From assembly GCA_017466325.1 (NCBI GenBank), contig JAFTUK010000020.1, positions 1-44,978 on the forward strand: a stretch of 44,978 nucleotides of DNA. The letters run 5' to 3'. Numbering within the stretch: the first letter of the stretch is position 1; each line of letters starts with the position of its first letter. The position numbers and the translations under genes were made by a program. This document shows, piece after piece, positions 16,028 through 24,510 of this stretch. The notes beneath the pieces were generated by a model, which saw only the letters and a program-made list of their open reading frames with translations, made no database searches and had not been told where the DNA came from. This DNA is from Bacteroidaceae bacterium. Its GTDB lineage: Bacteria > Bacteroidota > Bacteroidia > Bacteroidales > Bacteroidaceae.

Positions 16028-17182
16028 TTAGAGAACCTTCTCGTAAAGTCTCTGGATTATCTCTTTGTTGACGAAGCGTGGGTTGCCGGGCGTGCATACG
16101 TCTGCCGCTGCTGCCGTGGCAAGTTTGTCCAGGTCTTCGGCCTTGATGCCCAGTTCGGCAAGATGCTGGGGTATGCCCACACGGATGGACAATTGGCGAA
16201 CGGCCTCTACGGCTGCCTCTGCTGCCTCCTCATTGCTCATGCCTGCCGAGTAAACATTCATTGCCTTGGCAATCTGCACGTACTTGTCTATGGCGGCAGG
16301 CATGTTGAACTCCATCACCGTGGGCAGAAGCAGGGCATTTGCCACACCGTGGGGTATGTCGAAAATGGCGCCCAGAGGGTGTGCCATGCCGTGTACCACG
16401 CCAAGACCCACGTTGGAGAAGGCCATGCCGGCAATGTACTGTGCCACGGCCATGCCGTTGCGTGCCTCTGCGTTCTGTGGCTCGTTCACGGCAGTCTCCA
16501 GATAGCGTGCTATCATCTCTATGGCCTTCAGTTCGAACATGTCGCTCATTTCCCATGCACCCTTGGTGATGAGACCCTCGATGGCATGTGTAAGGGCATC
16601 CATACCGGTGGCTGCGGTCAGGCCGCGGGGTAGGGTGTACATCAGTTCGGCGTCCACAATGGCCATCACGGGGATGTCGTTGGGATCCACGCAAACCATC
16701 TTCTTCTCGTTCTCCTCGTCGGTGATGACGTAGTTGATGGTCACCTCGGCAGCCGTACCGGCTGTGGTGGGCAGTGCTATGATGGGCACGGATTTCTTCT
16801 TGGTGTCAGCCACGCCTTCCAACGAAACCACATCGGCAAACTCGGGGTTGTTGGTTATTATGCCCACGGCCTTGGCGGTATCCATGGAGGACCCTCCGCC
16901 GATGGCTATGATGAAGTCGGCGCCCGACTTGGCAAATGCCTCAACACCGGCCTTCACGTTGGACACGGTGGGGTTGGGCTTGATTTCGCTGAACACCTCG
17001 TATGGGATGCCTGCATTTTCCAGAACCTTCAGCACCTTGTCGGCAACGCCGAACTTGATCAGGTCCTTGTCTGTGGCAACGAATGCCTTCTTGTAGCCCA
17101 TGCGGGATATTTCCTGTGGGAGCACTTCGCGTGCACCGGGGCCGAAGTATGAAACTTCGTTCAGTATAAAGCGGTTTATCAT
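16028..17182 (-). CDS. fucO: Lactaldehyde reductase / 1,2-propanediol oxidoreductase
   Basis: A 384-residue iron-dependent (group III) alcohol dehydrogenase, matching FucO length. It reduces L-lactaldehyde to 1,2-propanediol with NADH, the fermentative end of fucose breakdown. The NAD-binding GGGSSMDTAKA spans 95-105. The four metal ligands expected in FucO are present: Asp195, His199, His264 and His278; His268 is also kept. It lies second in the operon, 84 bp after fucI. Confidence 0.92.
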   Translation of the reverse strand: MINRFILNEVSYFGPGAREVLPQEISRMGYKKAFVATDKDLIKFGVADKVLKVLENAGIPYEVFSEIKPNPTVSNVKAGVEAFAKSGADFIIAIGGGSSMDTAKAVGIITNNPEFADVVSLEGVADTKKKSVPIIALPTTAGTAAEVTINYVITDEENEKKMVCVDPNDIPVMAIVDAELMYTLPRGLTAATGMDALTHAIEGLITKGAWEMSDMFELKAIEMIARYLETAVNEPQNAEARNGMAVAQYIAGMAFSNVGLGVVHGMAHPLGAIFDIPHGVANALLLPTVMEFNMPAAIDKYVQIAKAMNVYSAGMSNEEAAEAAVEAVRQLSIRVGIPQHLAELGIKAEDLDKLATAAAADVCTPGNPRFVNKEIIQRLYEKVL

Positions 17183-17266
17183 TGTATTAAGATATATAAG
17201 GTAAATGTGGAAGTGTTAGAAAGGAAAAGTCTGTCTCTCCTTTCTAACCCTGTTGGATGTTATGCC

Positions 17267-19042
17267 TTACTTATAGATGGGACCGTAGTTCTGGCATGCT
17301 CTGTAGTCGGCACCCTCCTTGTCCATGCCGAATGCGTTCCATGCGGCGGGACGGAAGATGTTCTCCTCGGGCACATTGTGCATGCACACGGGAATGCGGA
17401 GCATTGAAGCCAGGGTGATGAGGTCGGCACCGATGTGTCCGTAACTGATGGCACCGTGGTTGGCACCCCAGTTGTTCATTACGGAATAAACGTCCTTGAA
17501 GGGAGCCTTTGTCTCGTCCAGACGGGGCACGAACCATGTTGTGGGCCATGTGGGGTCGGTACGCATGTTCAGCACCTCGTGTATCTCGGGATCCACGTCG
17601 GCTGTCCATCCCTCTGCAATCTGCAGGACGGGGCCAAGACCCTTGATGAGGTTCAGACGTGACATGGTAACGGGCATGCCGCCCTTTGACAGGAAGTTGG
17701 AAGAGAAACCACCGCCACGGAAGTAGTCGCGGTCGGCGGGCATCCAGTTGGTGTTCTTCAGGCAAGCCTCGGCATCGGCGTCGGTCATTTCCCAAGTGGG
17801 CTTCATGCAGGGTTCGCCTGCGGCATTGGTGCTGGCACCTGTAGCGTCCAGGGTGGTGGCGCCTGAGTTGATGAGGTGAATCATACCGCCGGAAGCCAGA
17901 CCTGTCAGTTCCTTGCCTGTTACGCGCTTCACGGCCTCGGGACTCCAGTATGTACGCACGTCGGAGAACATCTGTCCGCAACCGGTCAGCAACTTGCCGA
18001 AGAGCATTGCCACGGCGTTGCATGCATCGTTCTCGGTGGCAACTACGTATGCCTCGCGGATACCGTTCCAGTCGAATGTGCTGCAAAGCAGAGCCTCGGT
18101 GAAGTCACCGTTGGGCTTCCAGTCGGTCCACTGGCGCTGGCCCTGGAAACCTGCTGCTATGGCATTGTGGCCGATAGCCTCTTCCTTGAAGCCCATTTCG
18201 CGGAGCTTGGGGTTGCCGAGCATCAGGTCGCGCACGATGAGGGTCATCTTCACTACGAATTCCCAGTCGGCATCCTTGCCGGCACGGTCCTTCTGCTTCT
18301 CGGGACGGTTCTTGTCCCAACCCTCGTTCACCTTACAGTATTTCTCTGTCCATGCCATTGCCTTGGCATACTCCTCGTGGTCGTAGATACCCTCTTCCAT
18401 GCGGCGGAGGATTTCTGTCTCGTCCACGCTCTCGTTGCGCATGCCCAGATATTCCTGGAAGAAGTTCTGGTCAACGATACTGCCTGCGATACCCATGCAC
18501 TGGCTACCTACTGACAGGTAACTCTCGCCACGCATAGTTGCAACGGCCAGAGCGGCGCGTGCCCAGCGCAGAATCTTCTCTGCCACGTCCTCGGGGATGC
18601 TGTTGTCTGCCAGGTCCTGAACGTCATGGCCATAGATGCCGAATGCGGGCAGACCCTTCTGTGCATGGCCTGCCAGTACGGCTGCCAGATACACGGCGCC
18701 GGGACGTTCTGTACCGTTGAAACCCCATACTGCCTTGGGCCAGTGGGGATGCATGTCCATGGTCTCAGAACCGTAGCACCAGCAGGAAGTAACGGAAATG
18801 GTTGCACCCACGCCCTCGCGTTCGAACTTGGCCTGGCATGCTGCGGTCTCGGCCACACGGCCGATGGTGCCGTCTGCAATCACGCACTCCACGGGAGTAC
18901 CGTCGGCATGTTTCACGTTAGCGGAGATAAGTTCGGCAACAGCCTTTGCCAGATTCATTGTCTTTTCCTCAAGACTCTCTCGAACACCGCCCTGACGACC
19001 GTCGATAGTGGGGCGGATGCCAATTTTTGGATACTTGCTCAT
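17267..19042 (-). CDS. fucI: L-fucose isomerase
   Basis: A 591-residue protein, exactly the length of E. coli FucI, converting L-fucose to L-fuculose with Mn2+. The opening [20 protein letters not shown] is the family signature, and [13 protein letters not shown] and the C-terminal [20 protein letters not shown] are also typical. It is the first gene of the fuc operon (fucI-fucO-fucA-fucK-mutarotase-fucP). A candidate promoter lies 55 bases upstream. No fucR-type GntR regulator is adjacent. Confidence 0.97.
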   Translation of the reverse strand: MSKYPKIGIRPTIDGRQGGVRESLEEKTMNLAKAVAELISANVKHADGTPVECVIADGTIGRVAETAACQAKFEREGVGATISVTSCWCYGSETMDMHPHWPKAVWGFNGTERPGAVYLAAVLAGHAQKGLPAFGIYGHDVQDLADNSIPEDVAEKILRWARAALAVATMRGESYLSVGSQCMGIAGSIVDQNFFQEYLGMRNESVDETEILRRMEEGIYDHEEYAKAMAWTEKYCKVNEGWDKNRPEKQKDRAGKDADWEFVVKMTLIVRDLMLGNPKLREMGFKEEAIGHNAIAAGFQGQRQWTDWKPNGDFTEALLCSTFDWNGIREAYVVATENDACNAVAMLFGKLLTGCGQMFSDVRTYWSPEAVKRVTGKELTGLASGGMIHLINSGATTLDATGASTNAAGEPCMKPTWEMTDADAEACLKNTNWMPADRDYFRGGGFSSNFLSKGGMPVTMSRLNLIKGLGPVLQIAEGWTADVDPEIHEVLNMRTDPTWPTTWFVPRLDETKAPFKDVYSVMNNWGANHGAISYGHIGADLITLASMLRIPVCMHNVPEENIFRPAAWNAFGMDKEGADYRACQNYGPIYK

Positions 19043-19097
19043 AGTGTTAAGTTTGTTTGGGTTTGTATTCTTGTATGTTTTTATGCTATTCGCGTAA

Positions 19098-19105
19098 CAA
19101 ATTTA
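19098..19105 (-). promoter_or_regulatory. Candidate fuc operon promoter (-7 box)
   Basis: The minus strand reads TAAATTTG, an exact TAnnTTTG, 55 bases before the fucI ATG. No clear TTTG sits at -33, which would suit an activated or regulated promoter. Confidence 0.45.
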
Positions 19106-19273
19106 GGAAAAATAATTGAGAATCTTTCATAGGGTAGACTATTTTTCTGCAATCAAGTCAACCTTTATTGCAATTAAGACAGGCCAGAGCAGGTGGGTTC
19201 TTTTGGTTCGTAAACTTATAACTAAGGTAATGAGTGTTGGCGGGTGGGCATTTATTTGTCTCACAACATCGCC

Positions 19274-19337
19274 AGTACTCTCGTGAGGAAACTCCAGTAC
19301 TCTCGTGGGAGTACTGGAGTTTTCTCGTAGGGAAACT
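19274..19337. repeat. Three tandem 20-bp units at 22-bp period (array B)
   Basis: Units are AGTACTCTCGTGAGGAAACT (19274-19293), AGTACTCTCGTGGGAGTACT (19296-19315) and AGTTTTCTCGTAGGGAAACT (19318-19337), joined by CC and GG. Unit 2 is a hairpin that extends to a 9-bp stem with flanking bases, and unit 3 is a hairpin with one wobble. Unit 1 is a chimera: its left arm matches unit 2 and its right arm matches unit 3. It lies in the 363-bp gap between fucI and the radical SAM gene. The rest of that gap holds only the fuc promoter. Confidence 0.88.
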
Positions 19338-19405
19338 GAAACGGCCCCTGGCATACCACGCGCCTCCCCAGTATCCACTTTGCGTGAGATGAAAATGAGG
19401 GTAAT

Positions 19406-20095
19406 TCATCCTACGCCAAGGTCGGTGTTGTCTATGAGGACTTCGGCTTTGGAGGATTTCTGTAGGGTGGGGTAGACTTCGGCCAGGAACCATCGGAGCA
19501 TGTCGTCGTTGCGCCGGAGGGCGGTGGTGTTGGGGCAGAATACGTTTACGCTGTAATACTCGAAATGGCGTTCTGCCAAGTCTATGTCGCGGAGCAGGCG
19601 CTCCCTGGTGTCGCCGGGAGTGTCGGTGCAACAGAGCAGGCAGAGTCCTTGGAAGTGACGTGCTATATCCTCGGGCGTGACATGCGGTGGTATGCCTTTA
19701 TGCCAGTTGGCGCGCAGGGTTGGGGAGAAGGTTTCCACACCGCAACGGAACTTTACTACGGCAGGCTGGAACTGCCGTGCAAAGTCGGCAAGCCTGTGGC
19801 GGTACATATAGTGTGCTTCGAACCAGATGGTGTGTATACACTTGTCCTTTACCACTTTCCTTATCTCGGATATGGTTTCGCTGTCCAGTTCCATGGCAGA
19901 ACCAGAATTGATGATGTCCAGCACACCGAACTTGCCGGTGACACGCTTCAGCACCTCCTTGTTGACGTGGTATGGTGTGGGGGAAATGTCGCTACAATAA
20001 TCGCAGAAGGTACACTTGCCCCACTTGCAACTGGTACCTTGCAGGAGGAGGAACTCTCGTGGGAAGTTTCCCCGGATGACGGAATACCTGTTCAT
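19406..20095 (-). CDS. Radical SAM protein, possibly a QueL-like queuosine lyase
   Basis: A 229-residue protein with cysteines 23, 28, 31 and 34 in GTSCKWGKCTFCDYCSD, a CX4CX2C variant of the radical SAM cluster motif. A later GVETFSP segment is typical of SAM-barrel strands. The start at 20095 overlaps the stop of the queuosine-precursor transporter gene as ATGA, so the two are translationally coupled. In Clostridioides difficile, QueL is a radical SAM queuosine lyase that frees queuine and works with transported precursors. Context therefore suggests a queuine-salvage role. The longer frame to 20497 runs through the transporter gene in another frame and is not credible. Confidence 0.7.
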   Translation of the reverse strand: MNRYSVIRGNFPREFLLLQGTSCKWGKCTFCDYCSDISPTPYHVNKEVLKRVTGKFGVLDIINSGSAMELDSETISEIRKVVKDKCIHTIWFEAHYMYRHRLADFARQFQPAVVKFRCGVETFSPTLRANWHKGIPPHVTPEDIARHFQGLCLLCCTDTPGDTRERLLRDIDLAERHFEYYSVNVFCPNTTALRRNDDMLRWFLAEVYPTLQKSSKAEVLIDNTDLGVG

Positions 20096-20772
20096 GCGCC
20101 CCTTCTCCTGTAGTAATGGTTCAGACGGTTTACGGCCACATAGGCCAGCGGCGTGCCGGCAAAGACCTCTATTACGAGTTTCAACACGTATTGCAACAGC
20201 ATCATTTTCAAAAGGTCTTCGGTAGACACCGTGCCGTAGAAGGCAATGAGTACGAAGGGGACGGAGTCGAAGACATATCCCACCATGGAACTGCCTATTG
20301 TCCTGAGCCACATGTGCTTGCTGCGTGTCCACTCCTTCATTCGTTCCATGATGTAGGCGTTGGAGAGTTCTCCCAGCAGGAAGCCTGTGAGCGAACCTAT
20401 CACTATCCTGGGCACATAGGAGAAGATGTGGTTGTAGGCCTGTGCCGTCTCGTCCAGATAGTCGGGCGAAGGCATCCATATGCCTATGTTGGTGCACAAG
20501 ACCAGCACGATGTTACACATGAGACTCAGGTAGATTACGCGCTTGGAGATACGGTAGCCCCATATCTCGGTGAGCACGTCGCCCAGCATGTAGGCGAAGG
20601 GGAAGGTGATGGTTCCTGCGTCGAAGTAAAAAAAGCCGAATATACTGACTATCTTGACAGCCATCACGTTGGAAACGAGATAGAGTGTCACAAACAGTCC
20701 TGTGACTATCATCAGTGGTGTGTCAAAAAATACTCGGTTTTTTAAAGGGTTTTCCGATACCTTGTTATTCAT
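20092..20772 (-). CDS. yhhQ: Queuosine precursor transporter (YhhQ/VUT family)
   Basis: A 226-residue membrane protein with about six hydrophobic segments. The family traits are the early LYLVSNVMAVKIVSIFGF, the FDAGTITFPFAYMLGDVLTEIWGY block, and a C-terminal segment with VEVFAGTP. E. coli YhhQ imports preQ0 and preQ1 for tRNA queuosine. The start at 20772 is chosen because the upstream ATG at 20841 overlaps the promoter -7 box. It overlaps the radical SAM gene by 4 bases. Confidence 0.9.
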   Translation of the reverse strand: MNNKVSENPLKNRVFFDTPLMIVTGLFVTLYLVSNVMAVKIVSIFGFFYFDAGTITFPFAYMLGDVLTEIWGYRISKRVIYLSLMCNIVLVLCTNIGIWMPSPDYLDETAQAYNHIFSYVPRIVIGSLTGFLLGELSNAYIMERMKEWTRSKHMWLRTIGSSMVGYVFDSVPFVLIAFYGTVSTEDLLKMMLLQYVLKLVIEVFAGTPLAYVAVNRLNHYYRRRGA

Positions 20773-20826
20773 TCTTTCGTGTGTGTTGGGTGTATTGTTT
20801 ATGAGATTTCTATCGTTTTTGCGGTG

Positions 20827-20834
20827 CAAAGATA
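20827..20834 (-). promoter_or_regulatory. Promoter of the queuosine-precursor transporter operon
   Basis: The minus strand reads TATCTTTG, an exact TAnnTTTG, 55 bases before the ATG at 20772. It overlaps the codons that would follow an ATG at 20841 and so excludes that start. Confidence 0.55.
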
Positions 20835-20841
20835 CAAACAT

Positions 20842-21151
20842 TTATTGAAGTTTTGACGATGGTTAAACGATAAAATCCCTCAATGCCCGAATGTCACCGC
20901 TATCACATACATGTATTAACAGGGCATCTGGCTAATAAAGTCTGTCAAACGATTGTGCAAAGACCTGATTTATGCAATCTGGCATATCTGTTACCGGATG
21001 TCAGGCAGGGGAAATGTAGTCCTCACATAAGAAAAGTGTCATTATCTACACTAAAAGGCGGGAAAATCCAATAAAAATAGTTATCTTTACAGCCTAATAA
21101 TGACGTTTTGTACTGAATAACCTGTTTGTCGGTACCAAAACGAAAGTATAT
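20842..21151. other. Intergenic 310 bp, no gene seen
   Basis: This stretch separates the divergent transporter and omega-amidase genes. I see no conserved frame, tRNA or strong hairpin. A weak -7-like TATCTTTA at 21082-21089 might serve the omega-amidase gene. Confidence 0.5.
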
Positions 21152-21922
21152 ATGACCATGAAGATAAACCTGATACAGACAGATATCGTATGGGCAGAAC
21201 CGGAGGCGAACCGCCAGCATGCAGAGAGCATCATGCGCTCGCAGGACAAGGCCGACCTTTATATCCTGCCGGAGATGTTCTCTACGGGCTTTGCCACGCA
21301 ACCCGAGGGAATAGCAGAAGACTTTAATGACGGTTCGTGCGCTTCGCTTGAGTGGATGAAGCAGATGGCGGCAGAACTGGATGCCGCCGTAGCGGGAAGT
21401 GTTGCCGTAAGGGAGGAGGACGGCCGCTATTACAACCGTTTCTGCTTCGTGCGCCCAGATGGAGATTGCACCTTCTACGACAAGCACCATCTTTTCACCT
21501 ATGGCGGCGAGCACCATCGTTATACGGCAGGAAAGGAACGTGTGGTGGCTGAGTTCCGTGGTGTGCGCTTCCTCCTGCAGATATGCTACGACCTGCGATT
21601 CCCCGTATTTGCACGCAACAAGGCCGACGAACCCTATGATGCGATTATATATGTGGCAAGTTGGCCCACTCCCCGAGTGGAGGCATGGCTGGCGCTGCTG
21701 AAGGCCAGAGCCATAGAGAACCAGTGCTATGTCTGTGCCGTGAACCGTGTGGGCACAGATCCTGCGTGCCACTATTCCGGCGGCACACTGATGATAGACC
21801 CTTATGGCAAGGTGGTGGCACAATGCCCCATGGATGAAGAAGCATACGTGTCGGCAGAAACTGACCTGGAGGCACTTTGTGCCTTCCGCGAGAAATTCCC
21901 GGTACTGAAGGATGCGGACTAA
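21152..21922 (+). CDS. Omega-amidase, nitrilase superfamily (YafV type)
   Basis: A 256-residue carbon-nitrogen hydrolase. The Glu-Lys-Cys triad is visible: Glu41 in LPEMFSTGF, Lys111 in DKHHLF and Cys145 in QICYDLRFP. PEMFSTGF and CYDLRFPVFARN are the YafV/Nit2 signature. It hydrolyses 2-oxoglutaramate or 2-oxosuccinamate left by glutamine or asparagine transaminases. Starts at 21152 and 21158 are both possible. The aminotransferase operon downstream could generate such amides, but no direct link is seen. Confidence 0.9.
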   Translation: MTMKINLIQTDIVWAEPEANRQHAESIMRSQDKADLYILPEMFSTGFATQPEGIAEDFNDGSCASLEWMKQMAAELDAAVAGSVAVREEDGRYYNRFCFVRPDGDCTFYDKHHLFTYGGEHHRYTAGKERVVAEFRGVRFLLQICYDLRFPVFARNKADEPYDAIIYVASWPTPRVEAWLALLKARAIENQCYVCAVNRVGTDPACHYSGGTLMIDPYGKVVAQCPMDEEAYVSAETDLEALCAFREKFPVLKDAD

Positions 21923-22120
21923 GGAAACGGAAAACTGGAAACGGAAATCTGCGAGTAAGCGAGAGCAGAGAAAATTTATTTACTCTGCCGAGCGGAAGCA
22001 GATTCGACGAAGTCAAAACGGAAATCGGAAAACGGAAAACTCCAATTATTCCGAAAAGGACTAAGGAAACTGAACCATAGAATTATAGTGGCGGACACGG
22101 CATGCCGTGTCCCTACAAGA
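21923..22120. repeat. Composite intergenic repeat with long hairpin and perfect palindrome
   Basis: The segment after the omega-amidase gene has purine-rich copies of CGGAAAAC/CGGAAATC. It has a nested hairpin (ATCTGC near 21947 pairing with GCAGAT near 21999; GCAGAG pairing with CTCTGC). It then has the perfect 20-bp palindrome GGACACGGCATGCCGTGTCC at 22093-22112. No gene is credible here. It resembles dispersed intergenic repeats of Bacteroidales. Confidence 0.6.
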
Positions 22121-22153
22121 GAGAAAAGACCGCGAAGCGGGATTAAAACGGAA

Positions 22154-22234
22154 AACTCCGAGAACGCTGAATAATCTAAGTAATCAGAATAATCAGAATA
22201 CTCCGACAACTCCGAATACTCCGATTAATACAAT
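22154..22234. repeat. Nine degenerate 9-bp tandem repeats
   Basis: Nine consecutive 9-mers: AACTCCGAG, AACGCTGAA, TAATCTAAG, TAATCAGAA, TAATCAGAA, TACTCCGAC, AACTCCGAA, TACTCCGAT, TAATACAAT. They mix two subtypes, xACTCCGAx and TAATCxGAA. The array ends 54 bases before the iorA start. A shorter 9-bp array lies at 3742-3786. Confidence 0.8.
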
Positions 22235-22288
22235 AACACCAAGCCCCTCTGCAAAGGAGAAGAGGGCAGACAAAATAGATAATCAACT

Positions 22289-23881
22289 ATGAAGAAACTA
22301 CTACTTGGAGACGAGGCTATAGCACTGGGTGCCATACATGCCGGTTTGGGAGGCGTGTATGCCTATCCCGGCACTCCCTCCACTGAGATAACGGAATATA
22401 TACAGGCAGATGCACTTGCACGCGAACGTGGGGTGCATAGCCGTTGGTGTACAAACGAGAAGACCGCCATGGAGGCCGCCCTGGGCATGTCCTATGCAGG
22501 AAAGCGCGCCTTGGTGTGCATGAAGCACGTGGGAATGAACGTGGCCGCCGATGCATTCGTGAACTCTGCCATAACGGGTGTGCACGGAGGCTTGGTGGTG
22601 GTGGCGGCCGACGACCCCTCTATGCACTCCAGCCAGAACGAGCAGGACAGCCGTTTCTATGCCTCCTTTGCCATGGTGCCTGCCATGGAGCCAGGCAACC
22701 AGCAGGAGGCCTACGACATGATGCGCGCGGCATTTGAGTTGTCGGAACAGTTGCGCGAACCCGTAGTGCTCCGCATAGTCACACGCCTGGCGCATAGCCG
22801 TGCCGCGGTGGAGGTGAGCGAACCCATGGAGGTGCAGGACAGAGGGATATGCCAGGAACGGTGGGTCTTGTTGCCCGGCATTGCCAGGGGGCGCTATGCC
22901 GCCCTTCTGGAGAAGCAGGACGATATGCTGGCGTCTTCCGAGACCTCTATATATAATAAGGTGGAAAAAGGCGAAGGTTCCCTGGGCATAATAGCATGCG
23001 GCATTGCCTACAACTATGTGAAGGAGGCATTGGGCGACAAGGCTAATGTCCTGAAGGTAAGCCAGTATCCCTTGCCCGAATCCAAGATATGCCAACTGGC
23101 AAAGGAGAACGATGCCATAATGGTGGTGGAGGACGGACAACCCGTGGTGGAACAGCAGGTGAAGGCACTGCTTGGTGCCGATTACCCGGTGAAGGGACGT
23201 CTGACGGGCGACTTGCCACGAGCCGGCGAACTGACCCCCGACAATGTGGCCAAGGCCCTTGGCGTGGAAGGCAAGGAAACCATGCAACATTCCACTATAG
23301 TTGCACCACGTCCCCCTCAACTGTGCCAAGGCTGCGGTCACCGCGATGTCTATACGGCACTGAACCAGGTGCTTGCCACATATCCCGACTACAGAGTGTT
23401 TGGCGACATAGGCTGCTATACCCTCGGTGCATTGCCTCCGTTCAAGGCACTGGCCAGTTGTGTGGACATGGGCGCTTCCATCACCATGGCAAAGGGTGCT
23501 GCCGATGCAGGTTTCCATCCGTCGGTGGCCATAATCGGCGACTCCACATTCACGCATAGCGGCATGACGGGTCTGCTGGATGCCGTAAACGACGGGAGCA
23601 ACATCACCGTGGTAATCTCCGACAATCTCACTACGGGCATGACCGGCGGACAGGAGTCGGCTGGAACAAGCAAGTATGAGGCCATCTGCACCGCCCTCGG
23701 CGTGGAGCCTGAGCATGTGCGAGTGGTAGTCCCCCTGCCAAAGAACATGGAGGAGATAACGCGCATACTGAAAGAGGAAATAGACTATCCGGGCGTGTCC
23801 GTTATCATTCCGCGCAGGGAATGTATACAGACGGCGGCACGCAAGGCTCGTGAAGCGCGTAAGTTACGAGAGAACAACTGA
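22289..23881 (+). CDS. iorA: Indolepyruvate:ferredoxin oxidoreductase alpha subunit, no ferredoxin domain
   Basis: A 530-residue thiamine-diphosphate enzyme subunit. It has an N-terminal pyrimidine-binding domain (GVYAYPGTPSTEITEY), a middle domain, and a C-terminal pyrophosphate-binding domain with QGCGHRD, GDIGCYTLG and the GDSTFTHSG...N TPP motif. With IorB it interconverts aryl-pyruvates (indole-, phenyl-, hydroxyphenylpyruvate) and aryl-acetyl-CoA plus CO2, using ferredoxin. Archaeal IorA proteins (about 600+ residues) end with a two-cluster ferredoxin domain; here the protein stops before any such Cys motif. iorB follows 29 bases later. Confidence 0.9.
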   Translation: MKKLLLGDEAIALGAIHAGLGGVYAYPGTPSTEITEYIQADALARERGVHSRWCTNEKTAMEAALGMSYAGKRALVCMKHVGMNVAADAFVNSAITGVHGGLVVVAADDPSMHSSQNEQDSRFYASFAMVPAMEPGNQQEAYDMMRAAFELSEQLREPVVLRIVTRLAHSRAAVEVSEPMEVQDRGICQERWVLLPGIARGRYAALLEKQDDMLASSETSIYNKVEKGEGSLGIIACGIAYNYVKEALGDKANVLKVSQYPLPESKICQLAKENDAIMVVEDGQPVVEQQVKALLGADYPVKGRLTGDLPRAGELTPDNVAKALGVEGKETMQHSTIVAPRPPQLCQGCGHRDVYTALNQVLATYPDYRVFGDIGCYTLGALPPFKALASCVDMGASITMAKGAADAGFHPSVAIIGDSTFTHSGMTGLLDAVNDGSNITVVISDNLTTGMTGGQESAGTSKYEAICTALGVEPEHVRVVVPLPKNMEEITRILKEEIDYPGVSVIIPRRECIQTAARKAREARKLRENN

Positions 23882-23910
23882 TTGTCCCACCATACATAAA
23901 GAAAAGCATT

Positions 23911-24480
23911 ATGAAGAAAGACATTATACTATGTGGTGTGGGAGGTCAGGGAATACTTTCCATTGCCACCATCATAGGCGAGGCTGCCACCAGGGCAGGA
24001 CTGAACCTGAAGCAGGCCGAAGTGCATGGCATGAGCCAGCGTGGAGGTGACGTGCAGAGCCACCTGCGCCTGTCCGACAAGACGATATACAGCGACCTGA
24101 TAGCACAGGGAAGTGCCGACATGATTATCAGCATGGAACCCATGGAGAGCCTGCGCTACCTGCCATACCTGTCCAAGGAGGGTAGGGTGGTGACGGGCAG
24201 CAAGCCCTTTGTGAATATCCCCAACTATCCCGAGGAGGAGGCCCTGCAGGGTGCTCTCGCAGAATTGCCCTCCCTGTCCATGATGGACATAGATGCCGTG
24301 GCCAAGGATGCCGGCAATGCGCGCGGTGCCAACATGGTGCTGCTGGGCATGGCGGCAAGGCATTTGCAGATACTTGGCGCCGACGAACTGCGTGATGCCA
24401 TACGCACCGTATTCGCCCGCAAGGGAGAGGCCGTGGTAGAGGCCAACCTGAAGGCCTTCCAGGCAGGACTGGGCGAGTAG
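23911..24480 (+). CDS. iorB: Indolepyruvate oxidoreductase beta subunit
   Basis: A 189-residue gamma-domain subunit of the 2-oxoacid oxidoreductase family. The opening ILCGVGGQGILSIATIIGEA is the family signature, and EVHGMSQRGGDVQSHLRL is also typical. It pairs with IorA. Its length matches other IorB proteins. It lies 30 bases before the first paaK gene. Confidence 0.93.
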   Translation: MKKDIILCGVGGQGILSIATIIGEAATRAGLNLKQAEVHGMSQRGGDVQSHLRLSDKTIYSDLIAQGSADMIISMEPMESLRYLPYLSKEGRVVTGSKPFVNIPNYPEEEALQGALAELPSLSMMDIDAVAKDAGNARGANMVLLGMAARHLQILGADELRDAIRTVFARKGEAVVEANLKAFQAGLGE

Positions 24481-24510
24481 CAACAGAGTCAAGAAGTAAA
24501 GCAAAAAGTG

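Noticed and set aside
19158-19631. Minus-strand frame spanning array B
   Set aside because: It crosses the repeat array and overlaps the end of the radical SAM gene in another frame.
20095-20497. N-terminal extension of the radical SAM gene
   Set aside because: It overlaps the transporter gene almost wholly and is low in family character; the ATGA overlap marks the true start at 20095.
22301-23716. 471-codon minus-strand frame inside iorA
   Set aside because: It is antisense to a clear TPP enzyme, rich in His, Gln and Cys as expected for a shadow frame.
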